Shown here in pieces: positions 26,851 through 35,737 of a DNA stretch of 64,000 nt. The DNA comes from Noviherbaspirillum malthae (lineage in GTDB: Bacteria; Pseudomonadota; Gammaproteobacteria; Burkholderiales; Burkholderiaceae_D), in NCBI RefSeq assembly GCF_015352985.1, contig NZ_JACYXF010000010.1, forward strand, positions 1 through 64,000, written 5' to 3'. Made by a program: the position numbers and the translations under genes. The notes beneath the pieces were generated by a model that was not told the DNA's origin, did not search any database, and worked only from the letters and a program-made list of their open reading frames with translations. Positions within the stretch are counted from its first letter, which is position 1. The number at the start of each line of letters is the position of its first letter.

Positions 26851-26925
26851 CAAAGGAGTCAATGCGCGGTAACTGAAGCGCTGCTGCCGGCTTTCATTTG
26901 ATGAAGTCGGCGGCCTGTGACAGCA

Positions 26926-27519
26926 CTATTTCCCCGGCGGCAGGCGACCAAGCAATTCCAGGCGTCCTGCCTGGCCCATGCGCGCGATCAGCATCTCTCC
27001 GGACGACAGCGACTCGCCGGTCAATGCCTGTATGTTCTGCTGATGCGTGACCAGCACGAGATTGCCCTTCAAGCCGGAACGCGGTATCGCACGCATCGCG
27101 CCTGCGGTTTTCGCTTCCGCCCGCTTTGCATCGTCATTGAATATCGAATCCAGCATGGGCACGGTCTTCAGGTTTTCGAAGGCAAGCAATGCCGTGTCGA
27201 TGCATCGGCACCAACGGCTCGTCCAGACCTCCTCCACCGGTATCGCTTTATCCCGGAAGATTTTGCCTATCTGCCTCGCGTCGTCGCGGCCCTGCGCCGA
27301 GAGATTTCGCTGCGTGCTGCAGTCGCCGAGCAGGAAATTCGGTGGATCGCCTATGCCGGATACTGTGATCGCATGACGCATCAGGATGACGTGTCCGCCC
27401 TGCCGCAGCTTGGCCCAGAGTGCTTCATCGGCTCGTGCGTGCGGCGCCTGGAAAACCATCAGGGTTAACAAGGCAAGGCCGGAAGCGAAACGGGACACGG
27501 AATTCGGCAGAATCGTCAT
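26926..27519 (-). CDS. Secreted histidine phosphatase (phosphoglycerate mutase-like) family protein
   Basis: A 197-residue exported protein. A signal peptide (cleavage near APHARA) is followed by the histidine phosphatase fold with LMRHA in place of the usual RHG motif. The arginine-containing segment is SRWCRCIDTALLAF, and the second catalytic histidine lies in LVTHQQN. The start at 27519 has GGAGG at proper spacing. It probably dephosphorylates a periplasmic substrate. It is isolated from other metabolic genes. Confidence 0.82.
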   Translation of the reverse strand: MTILPNSVSRFASGLALLTLMVFQAPHARADEALWAKLRQGGHVILMRHAITVSGIGDPPNFLLGDCSTQRNLSAQGRDDARQIGKIFRDKAIPVEEVWTSRWCRCIDTALLAFENLKTVPMLDSIFNDDAKRAEAKTAGAMRAIPRSGLKGNLVLVTHQQNIQALTGESLSSGEMLIARMGQAGRLELLGRLPPGK

Positions 27520-27713
27520 TACAGCCTCCAATAAGCCAGGTTGCAGGATAGTGCATGTCATGCACAGAGACATTGGTCTTCATCACAAGGTTTTTGAGAG
27601 ACATGCTGCCTGTCCGGGATGCGATGCGGCTCCATTACATGATCATGGGATTGCGAAATCACGCCAATGCGGTTAGTTTCCTGAGTACTGGGATAAACGA
27701 CGATTAAAACTAT

Positions 27714-28109
27714 ATGTATGGCTTTGAACTGTGTAGAAAATACCAGGAGGCAATCAATAAAGGAAACTTGGAGCAGACCATGGCGTTGTTCGCGGATGAA
27801 GCCGTCGTCAGCGCTCCGCTGACAGGACACTCCACCGCCCGCAAGTTTCATGAATGGCTGCTGGGCACGACCAAGGAAACGATTACTCGCCTGCGACGCG
27901 TTTTCCAGGCGTTGGACAATAGCTCTACCTTGGCCATGCAGCTGCACTACACCTGGGTGTTAAGCAATGGGAAGACGCTTGAATTCGACGGCATGATGAT
28001 CTTCGAATTCTCTGCAGACCAGTTATCCATCTGCAAACTTACCATCATTTACGACACCGCTCCCATCCGGACGCACGTATCGCAAGGGGCTCTCGCTGCA
28101 ATTCGATAG
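27714..28109 (+). CDS. NTF2-like/SnoaL-like protein
   Basis: A 131-residue protein with the cone-shaped NTF2-like pattern. An N-terminal helix (FELCRKYQEAINKGNLEQTMALF) is followed by alternating strands such as LHYTWVLSNGKTLEFDGMMIFEF. The family includes small isomerases, hydrolases and ligand-binding proteins. The substrate is not predictable. No ribosome binding site is evident before the ATG, so translation may be weak or the start may differ. It stands alone. Confidence 0.6.
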   Translation: MYGFELCRKYQEAINKGNLEQTMALFADEAVVSAPLTGHSTARKFHEWLLGTTKETITRLRRVFQALDNSSTLAMQLHYTWVLSNGKTLEFDGMMIFEFSADQLSICKLTIIYDTAPIRTHVSQGALAAIR

Positions 28110-28211
28110 CCGCCGATATCACCTTCGAATCGCCGTTGCCCGTATCGACTGTACGCTGAATGCACTAAAGGGCCTTGCGGCATGTCCGTTTGTTGCCTTT
28201 TATGCATTTAT

Positions 28212-28228
28212 TGTTACATCGGGTAACA
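28212..28228. promoter_or_regulatory. 17-bp operator-like palindrome
   Basis: TGTTAC (28212-28217) and GTAACA (28223-28228) are perfect inverted half-sites around ATCGG, within the 301-bp gap (28110-28410) upstream of a 104-residue unknown protein. TGTTAC/GTAACA half-sites are typical of dimeric helix-turn-helix repressors. No regulator is adjacent. The rest of the gap shows no gene. Confidence 0.4.
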
Positions 28229-28410
28229 TTCTTGCGTCAACTATTCTTTTGACAAGCGCGTTTCCTGACGAGCAAACACGCACTCGGCTGCCTGCCGGAC
28301 AGCAGGAAAACGAGTCTGAAAAGCGAATGCTCAACCGGGTTGCCGGCTTGCCTCATGTACATTGCCAGGCACCGCAGCCCGAACAGTTTGGAACCGAAGT
28401 GGAGACGAAT

Positions 28411-28725
28411 ATGGAACACAGCAGGGTCAAGGAGCAACTGGCACGTGTCGAAGAATCAATCGGCGTAGCCAAGGAAATGTGCGAACGACATATGGATGGC
28501 CGTGTCCAGACATACTTGAAGAGTCTGAACCGCGATTCTGCCCATCTAAGGGTCATGCTTGACAATGGCCAGGCGGCTGCCCGTCTCGGCGACTATCTTG
28601 AGCACCTCAGAACAACAGGCGCCCTTCTCATGCACAGCTGCGAGCAGCCCCGCCATAAAGACACCCGTCATGCCCTCGAACAGTTGCACGACGAGTTGTT
28701 CATGCTGGAACAATACCTTCAGTAG
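28411..28725 (+). CDS. Hypothetical helical protein
   Basis: A 104-residue, charged and wholly alpha-helical protein with no signal peptide, membrane segment or known motif. It starts at the ATG 28411 after GGAGAC. An upstream extension exists in frame but has poor coding character. A hairpin follows its stop. No family recognised. Confidence 0.6.
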   Translation: MEHSRVKEQLARVEESIGVAKEMCERHMDGRVQTYLKSLNRDSAHLRVMLDNGQAAARLGDYLEHLRTTGALLMHSCEQPRHKDTRHALEQLHDELFMLEQYLQ

Positions 28726-28737
28726 TTCTGTTCTGCT

Positions 28738-28759
28738 TTTGGGACAACCCTGTCCCAAA
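28738..28759 (+). terminator. Terminator-like hairpin
   Basis: TTTGGGACA (28738-28746) pairs perfectly with TGTCCCAAA (28751-28759) around ACCC, 12 bases after the stop of the helical protein. No T tract follows. The remaining 300 bp up to 29055 show nothing recognisable. Confidence 0.5.
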
Positions 28760-29055
28760 CCCATCACCTTCCTTCTTCACACCGCTTTTGCTGTCAACGT
28801 TTCGTCCAGAGACCCTGGCACCAAAAGCGGTGGATCCTTCACGGACGCCACAGTCCGCTGCTTCCCGCGGCGCTTCTCAGCGTACCCGCATGCATTTTTC
28901 CGAGCCGGCATGGCGTGTTCGACAAGAATTGAACATGCTTGCCTGCGCTTTGTCATAACTCCCTTTTCCAATTGCTGGATAATAGCGGTCCGTTAATTTT
29001 TTACGCCTTCATCGCGCCGCAGAAACGGCCGATTGGTATTTTTTGGAAGCAGATA

Positions 29056-29595
29056 TTGAAGACAACACGAAACAAGCGCTGGGATGGCAAGATCGACAAT
29101 CTACCGGTCGATTACTTGAATGGCGTATTGGAAAAAATGCAAGCCTACGGTGATCGCGTACAGTTCTCTTACGTAGCCGGGGGTCCCCAGCCCGGATACC
29201 AGGTAATCAATCCCGTCGGCAAGACCATGGCGTTCGACCGCAATCACCATTTGCTGACCTTGCAGGGCGAAGAATTCACCGGCCCCAATGCAACGGCCAT
29301 CATGGGGCTTGACCAGGTGCAAAGGCTGATCAGCGGCATTGGGACCGCATCACGCACGGGAACGCGCGGGGTCAGGGTTGCGCGCAAGGCCGCAGGCGGC
29401 ACCGGCGAGACCAAGACCGCAAAAGCGCGGCAGATGGACATGTATGCAGCGCAGCGGTATGAATATTTCAGGAACAACCGTCAATCCCTGCCGCCCACGA
29501 TCAGCGAGCATACCGAGGAAATCACTGAACTCATGACCAAGGGAAAATCGGTCGAAGAAGCGTTCGGCGAAATCGTGAGCAAGTATTACGGTTGA
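29056..29595 (+). CDS. Hypothetical protein, basic middle region
   Basis: About 179 residues if a TTG at 29056 is used. That codon has GGAAG six bases upstream, whereas a longer frame from an ATG at 28939 has no ribosome binding site and an atypical N-terminus. Residues about 12-90 look globular (YVAGGPQPGYQVINPVGKTM). A basic Arg/Lys/Gly/Ala linker follows (about 95-125), then a helical C-terminal third ending GEIVSKYYG. No family recognised. The basic linker could contact nucleic acid (speculation). Confidence 0.55.
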   Translation: MKTTRNKRWDGKIDNLPVDYLNGVLEKMQAYGDRVQFSYVAGGPQPGYQVINPVGKTMAFDRNHHLLTLQGEEFTGPNATAIMGLDQVQRLISGIGTASRTGTRGVRVARKAAGGTGETKTAKARQMDMYAAQRYEYFRNNRQSLPPTISEHTEEITELMTKGKSVEEAFGEIVSKYYG

Positions 29596-29668
29596 ATCTA
29601 CCCTGAGCCCTTCACTTTCCGAGCATGCTTCAAATCGCCGGATTGCGGGGGCAGCATCAACAACAAGC

Positions 29669-29700
29669 GCGCCCGCGACACGGCAAATTATCGCGGGCGC
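29669..29700 (-). terminator. Terminator-like hairpin after the polysaccharide export gene
   Basis: GCGCCCGCGA (29669-29678) pairs perfectly with TCGCGGGCGC (29691-29700). On the minus strand it is 14 bases past the export gene stop and is followed by a T-rich stretch (CTTGTTGTTG). Confidence 0.65.
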
Positions 29701-29714
29701 CGTACCGCAGCCTG

Positions 29715-30884
29715 CTATTTCAGCGGATTGAGAACTCCGACTGCTGATGACAGCGCGCTCGGCAGGATCAGGCTGATCGTCCTGTTCCAGTTGGCGAGCG
29801 GGGTGGCGGCAACATAGACCACATCCTTGGGCGAAAGCTCGAACCCTTCCGCCATTGCCATCGCCCCGGCCGTACGGCCGTCGAGTTGATAGACCACCTG
29901 GTCCTGGCCGCTCTTGCGAATCACATAAATCTGGCTGCCGTCGCCGGACAGCGGGTTGACGCCCCCTGACTCTCCAAGTGCTTCATTGAGCGTCAGTCGT
30001 CCGTTGTACATGGTGAGCGCACGCGGGCTCACGACTTCTCCCGATACGAAGACCTTGCTTTCATCCCGCGACCGCACACGTACCACGTCGCCGTCGGCAA
30101 GCATGATGCTGCCGGGATTGACCCCGCGCTGCACCAGCTGCGGCAGGTTGATCTGGTAGTTCGTTCCGCCGCGGTTGATCACGATCTGGCTCTGGTCTCC
30201 GTTGGGCATTACACCGCCGGCACGATTGAGCGCTTCCATCAGGCTCATCGGAATGTCATTGATCGATTGCAGGCCGGCGTTCCTGACCTCGCCGTCCACA
30301 TACACCCTCTTGCTTCGGAATGCCTGCACGCGCAGGGTAACGCGCGGCTGGCGAATGTATTTGGAAATCTTTCCGATTAACAGATTGCGTGCCTGTTCCT
30401 GCGTCAGTCCCGCCACTTTCAGATTGCCGGCATAGGGAAACTGGATTTCGCCCTGATGGTCGACGATGAAACCGGCCGGCGGCGCGGTCGTTGCAAAGGT
30501 AGAGGCATCCGAACCCGTTCCCGGCTGCATGCCGACAGCGGTGGTCGCACTGTCAGACAATTCGGGATGATCCCAGACGACGATGGACAGTACGTCGCCG
30601 CTGTCGATCGTGTAAGGCACAGGCTTGCCGAGGAGCTTGCTGATATCCTGGCTGACCTGCTTCTCCCTCAGCGCATTTTCCGTTTTCACCAATTGCGGCG
30701 TGATGGGCTTGAGCACCGCATTGGCCATATCCGCGCCGGACGCGCTGGCGCCTCCGGCATCCGAAGATCCCTGCGTACCCGAATAATGCATGCCCGGTGC
30801 GACCGACGCACATCCGGCGACGAACCATGCTGCCGGTAAAAGTACCGCGAGCGATCTCAAAGATTTTCTGGCGTGGCGCAGCAT
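29715..30884 (-). CDS. Outer-membrane polysaccharide export lipoprotein (Wza/OPX family)
   Basis: A 389-residue lipoprotein with signal peptide and lipobox FVAGC. The polysaccharide biosynthesis/export domain (about residues 90-195) contains VLSIVVWDHPELSD. Two SLBB-type domains follow (for example KRVYVDGEVRNAGLQ and KVFVSGEVVSPRALT), and the C-terminus is a helix-like hydrophobic end suited to the outer-membrane barrel. OPX proteins form the exit channel for capsular or exopolysaccharide. No polymerase, Wzc-type kinase or glycosyltransferase is nearby, so it is an orphan here. Start 30884 is set by AGGAG. Confidence 0.9.
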   Translation of the reverse strand: MLRHARKSLRSLAVLLPAAWFVAGCASVAPGMHYSGTQGSSDAGGASASGADMANAVLKPITPQLVKTENALREKQVSQDISKLLGKPVPYTIDSGDVLSIVVWDHPELSDSATTAVGMQPGTGSDASTFATTAPPAGFIVDHQGEIQFPYAGNLKVAGLTQEQARNLLIGKISKYIRQPRVTLRVQAFRSKRVYVDGEVRNAGLQSINDIPMSLMEALNRAGGVMPNGDQSQIVINRGGTNYQINLPQLVQRGVNPGSIMLADGDVVRVRSRDESKVFVSGEVVSPRALTMYNGRLTLNEALGESGGVNPLSGDGSQIYVIRKSGQDQVVYQLDGRTAGAMAMAEGFELSPKDVVYVAATPLANWNRTISLILPSALSSAVGVLNPLK

Positions 30885-31231
30885 CATCGTCTCCTATCCA
30901 TACTTGATGTCCATATCGCGGCGGTGTCGCAATCGTCCGGCACCGTTTCTGAAGGCGGATTCATTGCCTTTGAACACGGCACATATGCACTCTAGAATGG
31001 TGGCGTCATGGCGTGTTGAGTGTGATCAATCAGACAATCCGAAGCCGCTCAGCCTGCAGCGGCGAGGGCGCACTCTGCATCGGTCTGCCGCAATCCGGGC
31101 GCAAAATGCGCCGAAACAGCCGATCGTAAAAGGACTGCACGCACATGGGACAGTGGCCCAAATTGATAAAGATGCGTTATATTTCGCCACTCAATCGCCA
31201 CACATGGCATTTTCAACAAAAGGGAGCATGA
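30885..31231. other. Gene-free divergent spacer before HU
   Basis: About 350 bp between the OPX gene (leftward) and the HU gene (rightward). It should carry both promoters. A short GC hairpin (GCCGCT/AGCGGC near 31042-31061) is present. No open frame is credible. Confidence 0.4.
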
Positions 31232-31519
31232 ATGAACAAGAGTGAGATCGTCGACAAGATCGCCGCAGACCATGAACTGACCAAGGTAAAGGCGAAGGAA
31301 ATCGTCGAGCAGGTATTCGGCTTTGTCGGTACCGATCTGAAGAAGGAAGGACGCTTTTCCTTTCCGGATCTGGGCACCTTCACGGTAACCCAGCGCGCCG
31401 CCCGTACAGGCCGCAATCCGGCCACAGGCGAATCCATCAAGATCAAGGCATCCAAGAATGTCCGTTTCAAGGCCGCTCCCGCGCTCAAGGATCTGGTGGC
31501 GAAAGTCAAAGTCAAGTAA
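31232..31519 (+). CDS. HU-family DNA-binding protein
   Basis: A 95-residue nucleoid protein with the HU/IHF fold: an N-terminal helical dimerisation half (MNKSEIVDKIAADHELTKVK) and the beta-arm region with FPDLGTFTVTQRAARTGRNP followed by a basic C-terminus. The PATGE turn at the arm tip is conserved. GGGAG lies five bases before the ATG. A hairpin follows 12 bases past the stop. It is more HU-like than IHF-like. Confidence 0.93.
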   Translation: MNKSEIVDKIAADHELTKVKAKEIVEQVFGFVGTDLKKEGRFSFPDLGTFTVTQRAARTGRNPATGESIKIKASKNVRFKAAPALKDLVAKVKVK

Positions 31520-31531
31520 TACACGCATACC

Positions 31532-31552
31532 GGAGCGGCATGCAGCCGCTCC
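31532..31552 (+). terminator. Hairpin after HU
   Basis: GGAGCGGC (31532-31539) pairs with GCCGCTCC (31545-31552), loop ATGCA, 12 bases after the HU stop codon. No T tract. Confidence 0.55.
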
Positions 31553-31803
31553 AGGTTCCCCGCAGATCCTTCAGGCATTTCTGCTTTTGCGCTTTCCCCC
31601 GCGCGTCAAACCTGAATCGAAATTCTCCGTCGGCCGCATCCATGCCTGATGCGCCGTGCGTTGCTCCGTCGTGGTGACTTAGCATAGGCTGAGCTTCCTG
31701 CGCAAGTGCGAGCTGACACGATACCGCATGCTTTCTCAAATGGAACAAGCGCAGTCCGCAGCGGTCTATCTCACACATGAATTTTTTCGCGTATGGAGCG
31801 GCA

Positions 31804-32004
31804 ATGAAGTGGTATTACAGATGGAGGCTGCGTCGGGTCCGCGCAGAGATAGCCGCCTTGGAAGAAGCGACTCAGGCAAAACTGGTCGACACTTATACGC
31901 ATCATTCAAGACTGCGTATCCTGCAAACGATAGCCGAGCGGCTGCAGGAAAGGCTGGAATCGGATGCAGGCAAAAGTCGTCCTGGCAAGCAGGAGGACGA
32001 ATAA
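31804..32004 (+). CDS. Small basic coiled-coil hypothetical protein
   Basis: A 66-residue protein starting MKWYYRWRLRRVRAEIAALE, strongly basic at the N-terminus, then a heptad-like helix (about residues 12-52) and a short charged tail. The ATG at 31804 follows GGAG. No family recognised, but its composition looks like a real small gene, perhaps membrane- or nucleic-acid-associated. A strong terminator lies 61 bp downstream. Confidence 0.6.
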   Translation: MKWYYRWRLRRVRAEIAALEEATQAKLVDTYTHHSRLRILQTIAERLQERLESDAGKSRPGKQEDE

Positions 32005-32064
32005 TCGAATGATTGATTTTGGCGGTGTGGCGGCGCTTTTCCGCCTGCCGCAAACGGGGAAATA

Positions 32065-32095
32065 GAAACGCGGCTAAAGGCCGCGTTTCTATTTG
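32065..32095 (+). terminator. Intrinsic terminator between convergent genes
   Basis: GAAACGCGGC (32065-32074) pairs perfectly with GCCGCGTTTC (32080-32089) around TAAAG, followed by TATTTGTT. It separates the small coiled-coil gene from the convergent beta-helix gene and could serve both. Confidence 0.85.
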
Positions 32096-32123
32096 TTACT
32101 TCATCAGGCGTGTCATGCGGCCA

Positions 32124-33992
32124 TCATGGCGCTGCCAGCGTGGAGTTGCCATCCTGTCCTGTCCTCGCTTTCCATTGCGTAAAGCTCAAGGCTTCCCCAT
32201 TGAAATTGGCAAAGATCGAGGACGAGCTGGCATAGCGGTTGCCGGAATAGCTGCCGAAGCGTGCCACGGCGTTAGTTCCCAGGTCACTGCTGATCCGATA
32301 CATTTCCTGCTTGCCGGTGGTGGTGAATGCATTGTCGTTGAAAGCATTATTTCTCACGACCGCGGACGTTCCCGCTTCCACGATCTGCACATGCGCCTGC
32401 GTGTTCTGCGCAAACACATTCGCAGTCACCGTGTTGTCATATCCGTTGAGGATTTCCATGCCGTTGCCGCTGCCCGTAACGTTATTGCCCGATACGACCG
32501 TCCCGTTCGCGTAATCGCCGAGATAGATTCCCCACGCCAGGATCTGCTTGGGCCCGACATCGCGCACGACATTGTTTTCGATGCGGGTGTCAAGGCGAAC
32601 GCGTTCCGGCGATGACGTGAAGATGCCGCCGCAGTCGGTCATGGTTTTGCATGCGCCATCGACGGTATTGCCGGACACGACGCCATTACGGAACACGCGT
32701 ATGCCGATGTAACCTGAATTGCTTACCTTGTTGTTCTGCACGACGGCGCCGTCGCTGGCCGTGAGGTTGATTGCGGCATGCGAGTTGGTCGGCATGCCGA
32801 AGCTTCCTGTTGCAGCAATGGTCGAGTTGACGATGCGTTCGCCTCCGCCTCCCCATTTCACGGCAATCGCATCGTGCCTCGAATTGCGGATCGAGGATGC
32901 GCTCACCTGCAGACCGGAGCCGCCCGCGTTCTGGATACCGCTGCTTGAAGAATTGCGGATGTCGACATTGGCGACATTGAGTCCGGTGGCACCGAGTGCA
33001 TTGATGCCGTTCGCCGAACCGGAAATGGCAATGCCGTCGATTGTCACCGAACGGGAATTGCTTGCGTCGATGCCGTCCTTGTCGGGAGACGCCCATACAC
33101 GTCCTTCCGGTGATTGTCCGTCCGGCGCCCAGACATACAGCCGGCCGCCGCTGACAGCCCATTCGCCAGGCTCGTCCAGCATCCAGAGTTTGCCCTCGAC
33201 ATAGAAGTCGACCTGGCCGCCAAGCGCATAATTGCCGAAGTTGATATCGCCGGTGTTGGCAAGAGTCATCCTGTCGCCGGAATAAGCCGTAATTTTCCGT
33301 GCCTCGATGGCCCACACATAAGGTTTGAATACCAGCGTGGCGCCGACGAGATCGGCATTAGGCATGACATACGAAAGGCTGGACTCGCTGGATGAGGCGG
33401 CACGTGCCCAGACTTGCGCGGCGCTTGGCCAGTGCGCTTTCGCCAGAGGCTGGTCCGAAATGCTCACCTGCGCCACATCGAAGTCCACGGGCGCGGAATA
33501 AATATTGCCCTGATGCTGAACCCATCCCTTGATGGCCTGCCCCGGCGACAGGATGGCCTTGCCGCAATTTCCTGCGGTGCTCACCGTAACATTCGACTTT
33601 CCCTTCAAATCGAGCGTGCCGTAGTACATGCGTCCGCATTCAAGCTGCACCTTGCTGCCATTGGCTATCCCTGTCGGCACTGCCAGCGGAGGCAATGCCG
33701 CATTCTGCGGTGGAACGGCCGGGAATGCGTCAGTTGGCGCAACGCCGGTATTCGTGGATGCAGATCCTCCGGTGCCTGCTGATGCAGAGGACGGCGGTGT
33801 ACCGGCGGATGCGGATGAATCTGCGGACGATGCCGTACCTGCGTTGCCGAAGGCGACGTCGCTGCCGGCGCTGGCGGCAACGATGTCGCCGCTGCTGGAT
33901 CCACCGCCGCATGCGCTCAGCAATACGGACATCGAGGCGGTCAAGGCAATGTGCTTCAGGTTAAAGGGGGCTTGAAAGATTTGCATATCCAC
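32124..33992 (-). CDS. Secreted right-handed parallel beta-helix lipoprotein (polysaccharide lyase-like)
   Basis: A 622-residue lipoprotein with a lipobox LLSAC followed by a Gly/Ser/Ala-rich linker of about 70 residues. The body (about 100-600) consists of repeated short strands with Asn-rich turns (for example NSRSVTIDGIAISGSANGI, VVQNNKVSNSGYIGIRVF, VVSGNNVTGSGNGMEI). This pattern is typical of right-handed beta-helix proteins such as pectate, alginate or chondroitin lyases and epimerases. A specific substrate cannot be assigned. The GTG at 33992 has GGAG five bases upstream, and an ATG at 33986 is the alternative. It lies 1.2 kb from an orphan polysaccharide export protein. Confidence 0.8.
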   Translation of the reverse strand: MDMQIFQAPFNLKHIALTASMSVLLSACGGGSSSGDIVAASAGSDVAFGNAGTASSADSSASAGTPPSSASAGTGGSASTNTGVAPTDAFPAVPPQNAALPPLAVPTGIANGSKVQLECGRMYYGTLDLKGKSNVTVSTAGNCGKAILSPGQAIKGWVQHQGNIYSAPVDFDVAQVSISDQPLAKAHWPSAAQVWARAASSSESSLSYVMPNADLVGATLVFKPYVWAIEARKITAYSGDRMTLANTGDINFGNYALGGQVDFYVEGKLWMLDEPGEWAVSGGRLYVWAPDGQSPEGRVWASPDKDGIDASNSRSVTIDGIAISGSANGINALGATGLNVANVDIRNSSSSGIQNAGGSGLQVSASSIRNSRHDAIAVKWGGGGERIVNSTIAATGSFGMPTNSHAAINLTASDGAVVQNNKVSNSGYIGIRVFRNGVVSGNTVDGACKTMTDCGGIFTSSPERVRLDTRIENNVVRDVGPKQILAWGIYLGDYANGTVVSGNNVTGSGNGMEILNGYDNTVTANVFAQNTQAHVQIVEAGTSAVVRNNAFNDNAFTTTGKQEMYRISSDLGTNAVARFGSYSGNRYASSSSIFANFNGEALSFTQWKARTGQDGNSTLAAP

Positions 33993-34275
33993 TTCGGCTC
34001 CGAACGCGACTTCAATACTGATCCGAAGTCATGCGCCGGATAAAATTAACGGAAGTAGATTTCAACACTTCAATTTCTTTGGCTCAATGCTTTTTCGGCA
34101 ATTTCGGCCCTGTGTTTTGTTACGAATCGTGAGTAATGTAAATACCTTGGGTTAAATTAGAAGGCAGCAGAAGCGCGCATGATGACCCAGTTTTCGCCTT
34201 CTATCCCGATAATGGCTGACCGAGTTTCAATCAAAGCAGCGGAGTGGAAATTACGGTATCGACGAGAGAATGACC

Positions 34276-34614
34276 ATGAAAAAACCCATTACCTGGACAG
34301 CCTGTCTGCTGCTGGCCAGCCTGCTGACTTCCTGCATCACCCGCACGACGTATCAAGACCTGTATGGACAGCCTCTTGCGGCTTCAGCAGTCACAACTCA
34401 TGTCGTTGTGATTCGTCCCGATACCCGCCATGTCAATGTCCAAGGGGGCGATTCCATACGTTTCATCGTCGGGGACAGGGTCTTCTCATGGCAGTTCAAT
34501 GTCGCCCGGACCATTGATTCCTTTGATCTGCGGGAAGTTGCGCCGCCGGGCCTGCTTGACCATGCCGTGATCGCCTATGTATCTCCTGATCCCAAGTATC
34601 TTGGAAGGCCTTGA
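34276..34614 (+). CDS. CzcE-like small lipoprotein
   Basis: A 112-residue lipoprotein with lipobox LLTSC. The mature segment DSIRFIVGDRVFSWQFNVAR, followed by FDLREVAPPGLLDHAVIAYV, resembles the CzcE family of periplasmic copper-binding proteins from metal-resistance operons. No czc or cop efflux genes are adjacent, so a metal role is unproven. An ATG six bases upstream (34270) is also possible. Confidence 0.7.
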   Translation: MKKPITWTACLLLASLLTSCITRTTYQDLYGQPLAASAVTTHVVVIRPDTRHVNVQGGDSIRFIVGDRVFSWQFNVARTIDSFDLREVAPPGLLDHAVIAYVSPDPKYLGRP

Positions 34615-34658
34615 GCCTGCCATTCAATGCCTGCATGGCGGATGAGCGCGATGTGCCG

Positions 34659-34829
34659 TTATGCCTGCGTACCGAATACTACAATCCCGAGCGCGCAAAG
34701 CGTCAATGTAAACCCCAGAAGGATACTGGCGTAGGGAACGCGCTTGACATGGCACCCGTGACATTCACGCTCATTCCATTCTTTTTTTGCGCCGCAGTTA
34801 CCGCAGCGTCCTGCAATGAAGTGCCACAT
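34659..34829 (-). CDS. Tiny zinc-ribbon protein with C-terminal membrane helix
   Basis: A 56-residue candidate gene starting MWHFIAGRCGNCGAKKEWNE. Two CxxC knuckles (CGNCG and CHGC) form a zinc-ribbon, and a single hydrophobic helix (about residues 33-52) follows. This is a coherent architecture for a short protein and unlikely by chance. AAGAG lies eight bases before the ATG. A longer frame runs upstream without a ribosome binding site. Function unknown. Confidence 0.5.
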   Translation of the reverse strand: MWHFIAGRCGNCGAKKEWNERECHGCHVKRVPYASILLGFTLTLCALGIVVFGTQA

Positions 34830-35242
34830 AAATTGCTCTTGAGTGCGTTCGACCAGTTCAGTGTAATGACATGCACCATGGATGCATTGAGGATTAGCAA
34901 TATGGCTGTAATGCACCGGATTGCGTAAAACGCATACAAGAAAATCGGTGGCCCGTTTCGCAATCCTTCCCATGCGGAGTCTTTTTGCAAAACGTGTTTC
35001 GAGTGCAAATCAAGTTGTCTCCATGGTCCGATGCCGCGTTTTTGCGAACGCAATATATTCATTACTTAAATTGATTTTCCTAGTCTCGGCACTGCCATTG
35101 TGCAATGCAAAATTATTATGTGCGCCGTCCGGAACTTGGCAAATCCAGCAAGCTCTACAGAAGCTCGTTCGGACGTGCGCAGTCATTGCTTCCATGCGCA
35201 CGTGGAACGTCTTCCTCATGTCTGGTTTATTAGGAGATGCCA
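34830..35242. other. Gene-free leader region of the phasin pair
   Basis: About 410 bp of lower GC with no credible protein gene. It contains the element TTGTGCAATGCA at 35098-35109 and, near the end, the phasin ribosome binding site GGAG. It most likely holds the promoter of the two phasin genes. Confidence 0.45.
35098..35109 (+). promoter_or_regulatory. PhaR-type TGC-N3-GCA element upstream of the first phasin
   Basis: TTGTGCAATGCA, 134 bp before the phasin start. PhaR repressors of PHB metabolism bind TGC-N3-GCA palindromes. Very similar 12-mers occur at 38487, 42133, 42191 and (minus strand) 47781 in this window. Confidence 0.5.
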
Positions 35243-35737
35243 ATGTTTACTTTTTCGCAGGAAGTTACACCGGCTCTGAAAGCGCATATCGATGCTCAAT
35301 ATTCGATGTTTGCGGACCTGTCGCAAAAGATGTTCGACACTGCTCAAAAAATCAATGAGCTCAACATCCAGGCCGCAAAGACCTTGCTTGAAGGGTCCTT
35401 GTCGAGCGCGCAGCAAGTCATCGTAGCGAAGGATCCCTATGAAGCACTTTCGATTGCGGCGGCACAAGCCCAGCCATCGGCGGAACGTGTTCGCGAATAC
35501 CAGCAGCATCTGAACAACATCGCGGCGCGTACACACCTCGATCTGGCAAAGACCGCGGAGACTCACGTCCCCAATACCAGCCGTACGGCAGCGGCGGTTG
35601 CAGACGAAGTCGCGAGAAAAGGCAATGAAGAAACCGAGAAGGCGGCTTCGCGCCAGAAGGCCGCATTCGAACGCTTCAAGACCACGATCGACCGCGGCGA
35701 TGAACAGAAGCCACAGGCGAACCGTCCTGCAGCATGA
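35243..35737 (+). CDS. Phasin family protein
   Basis: A 164-residue phasin (Phasin_2 type), an amphipathic all-helical protein that coats PHB granules. Typical segments are KMFDTAQKINELNIQAAKTL and DPYEALSIAAAQAQPSAERV. The tail is Lys/Arg/Glu-rich. The ATG at 35243 has GGAG six bases upstream, while an ATG six bases earlier abuts the ribosome binding site and is unlikely. A paralogue follows 126 bp later in the same direction. A PhaR-type element lies upstream. Confidence 0.92.
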   Translation: MFTFSQEVTPALKAHIDAQYSMFADLSQKMFDTAQKINELNIQAAKTLLEGSLSSAQQVIVAKDPYEALSIAAAQAQPSAERVREYQQHLNNIAARTHLDLAKTAETHVPNTSRTAAAVADEVARKGNEETEKAASRQKAAFERFKTTIDRGDEQKPQANRPAA

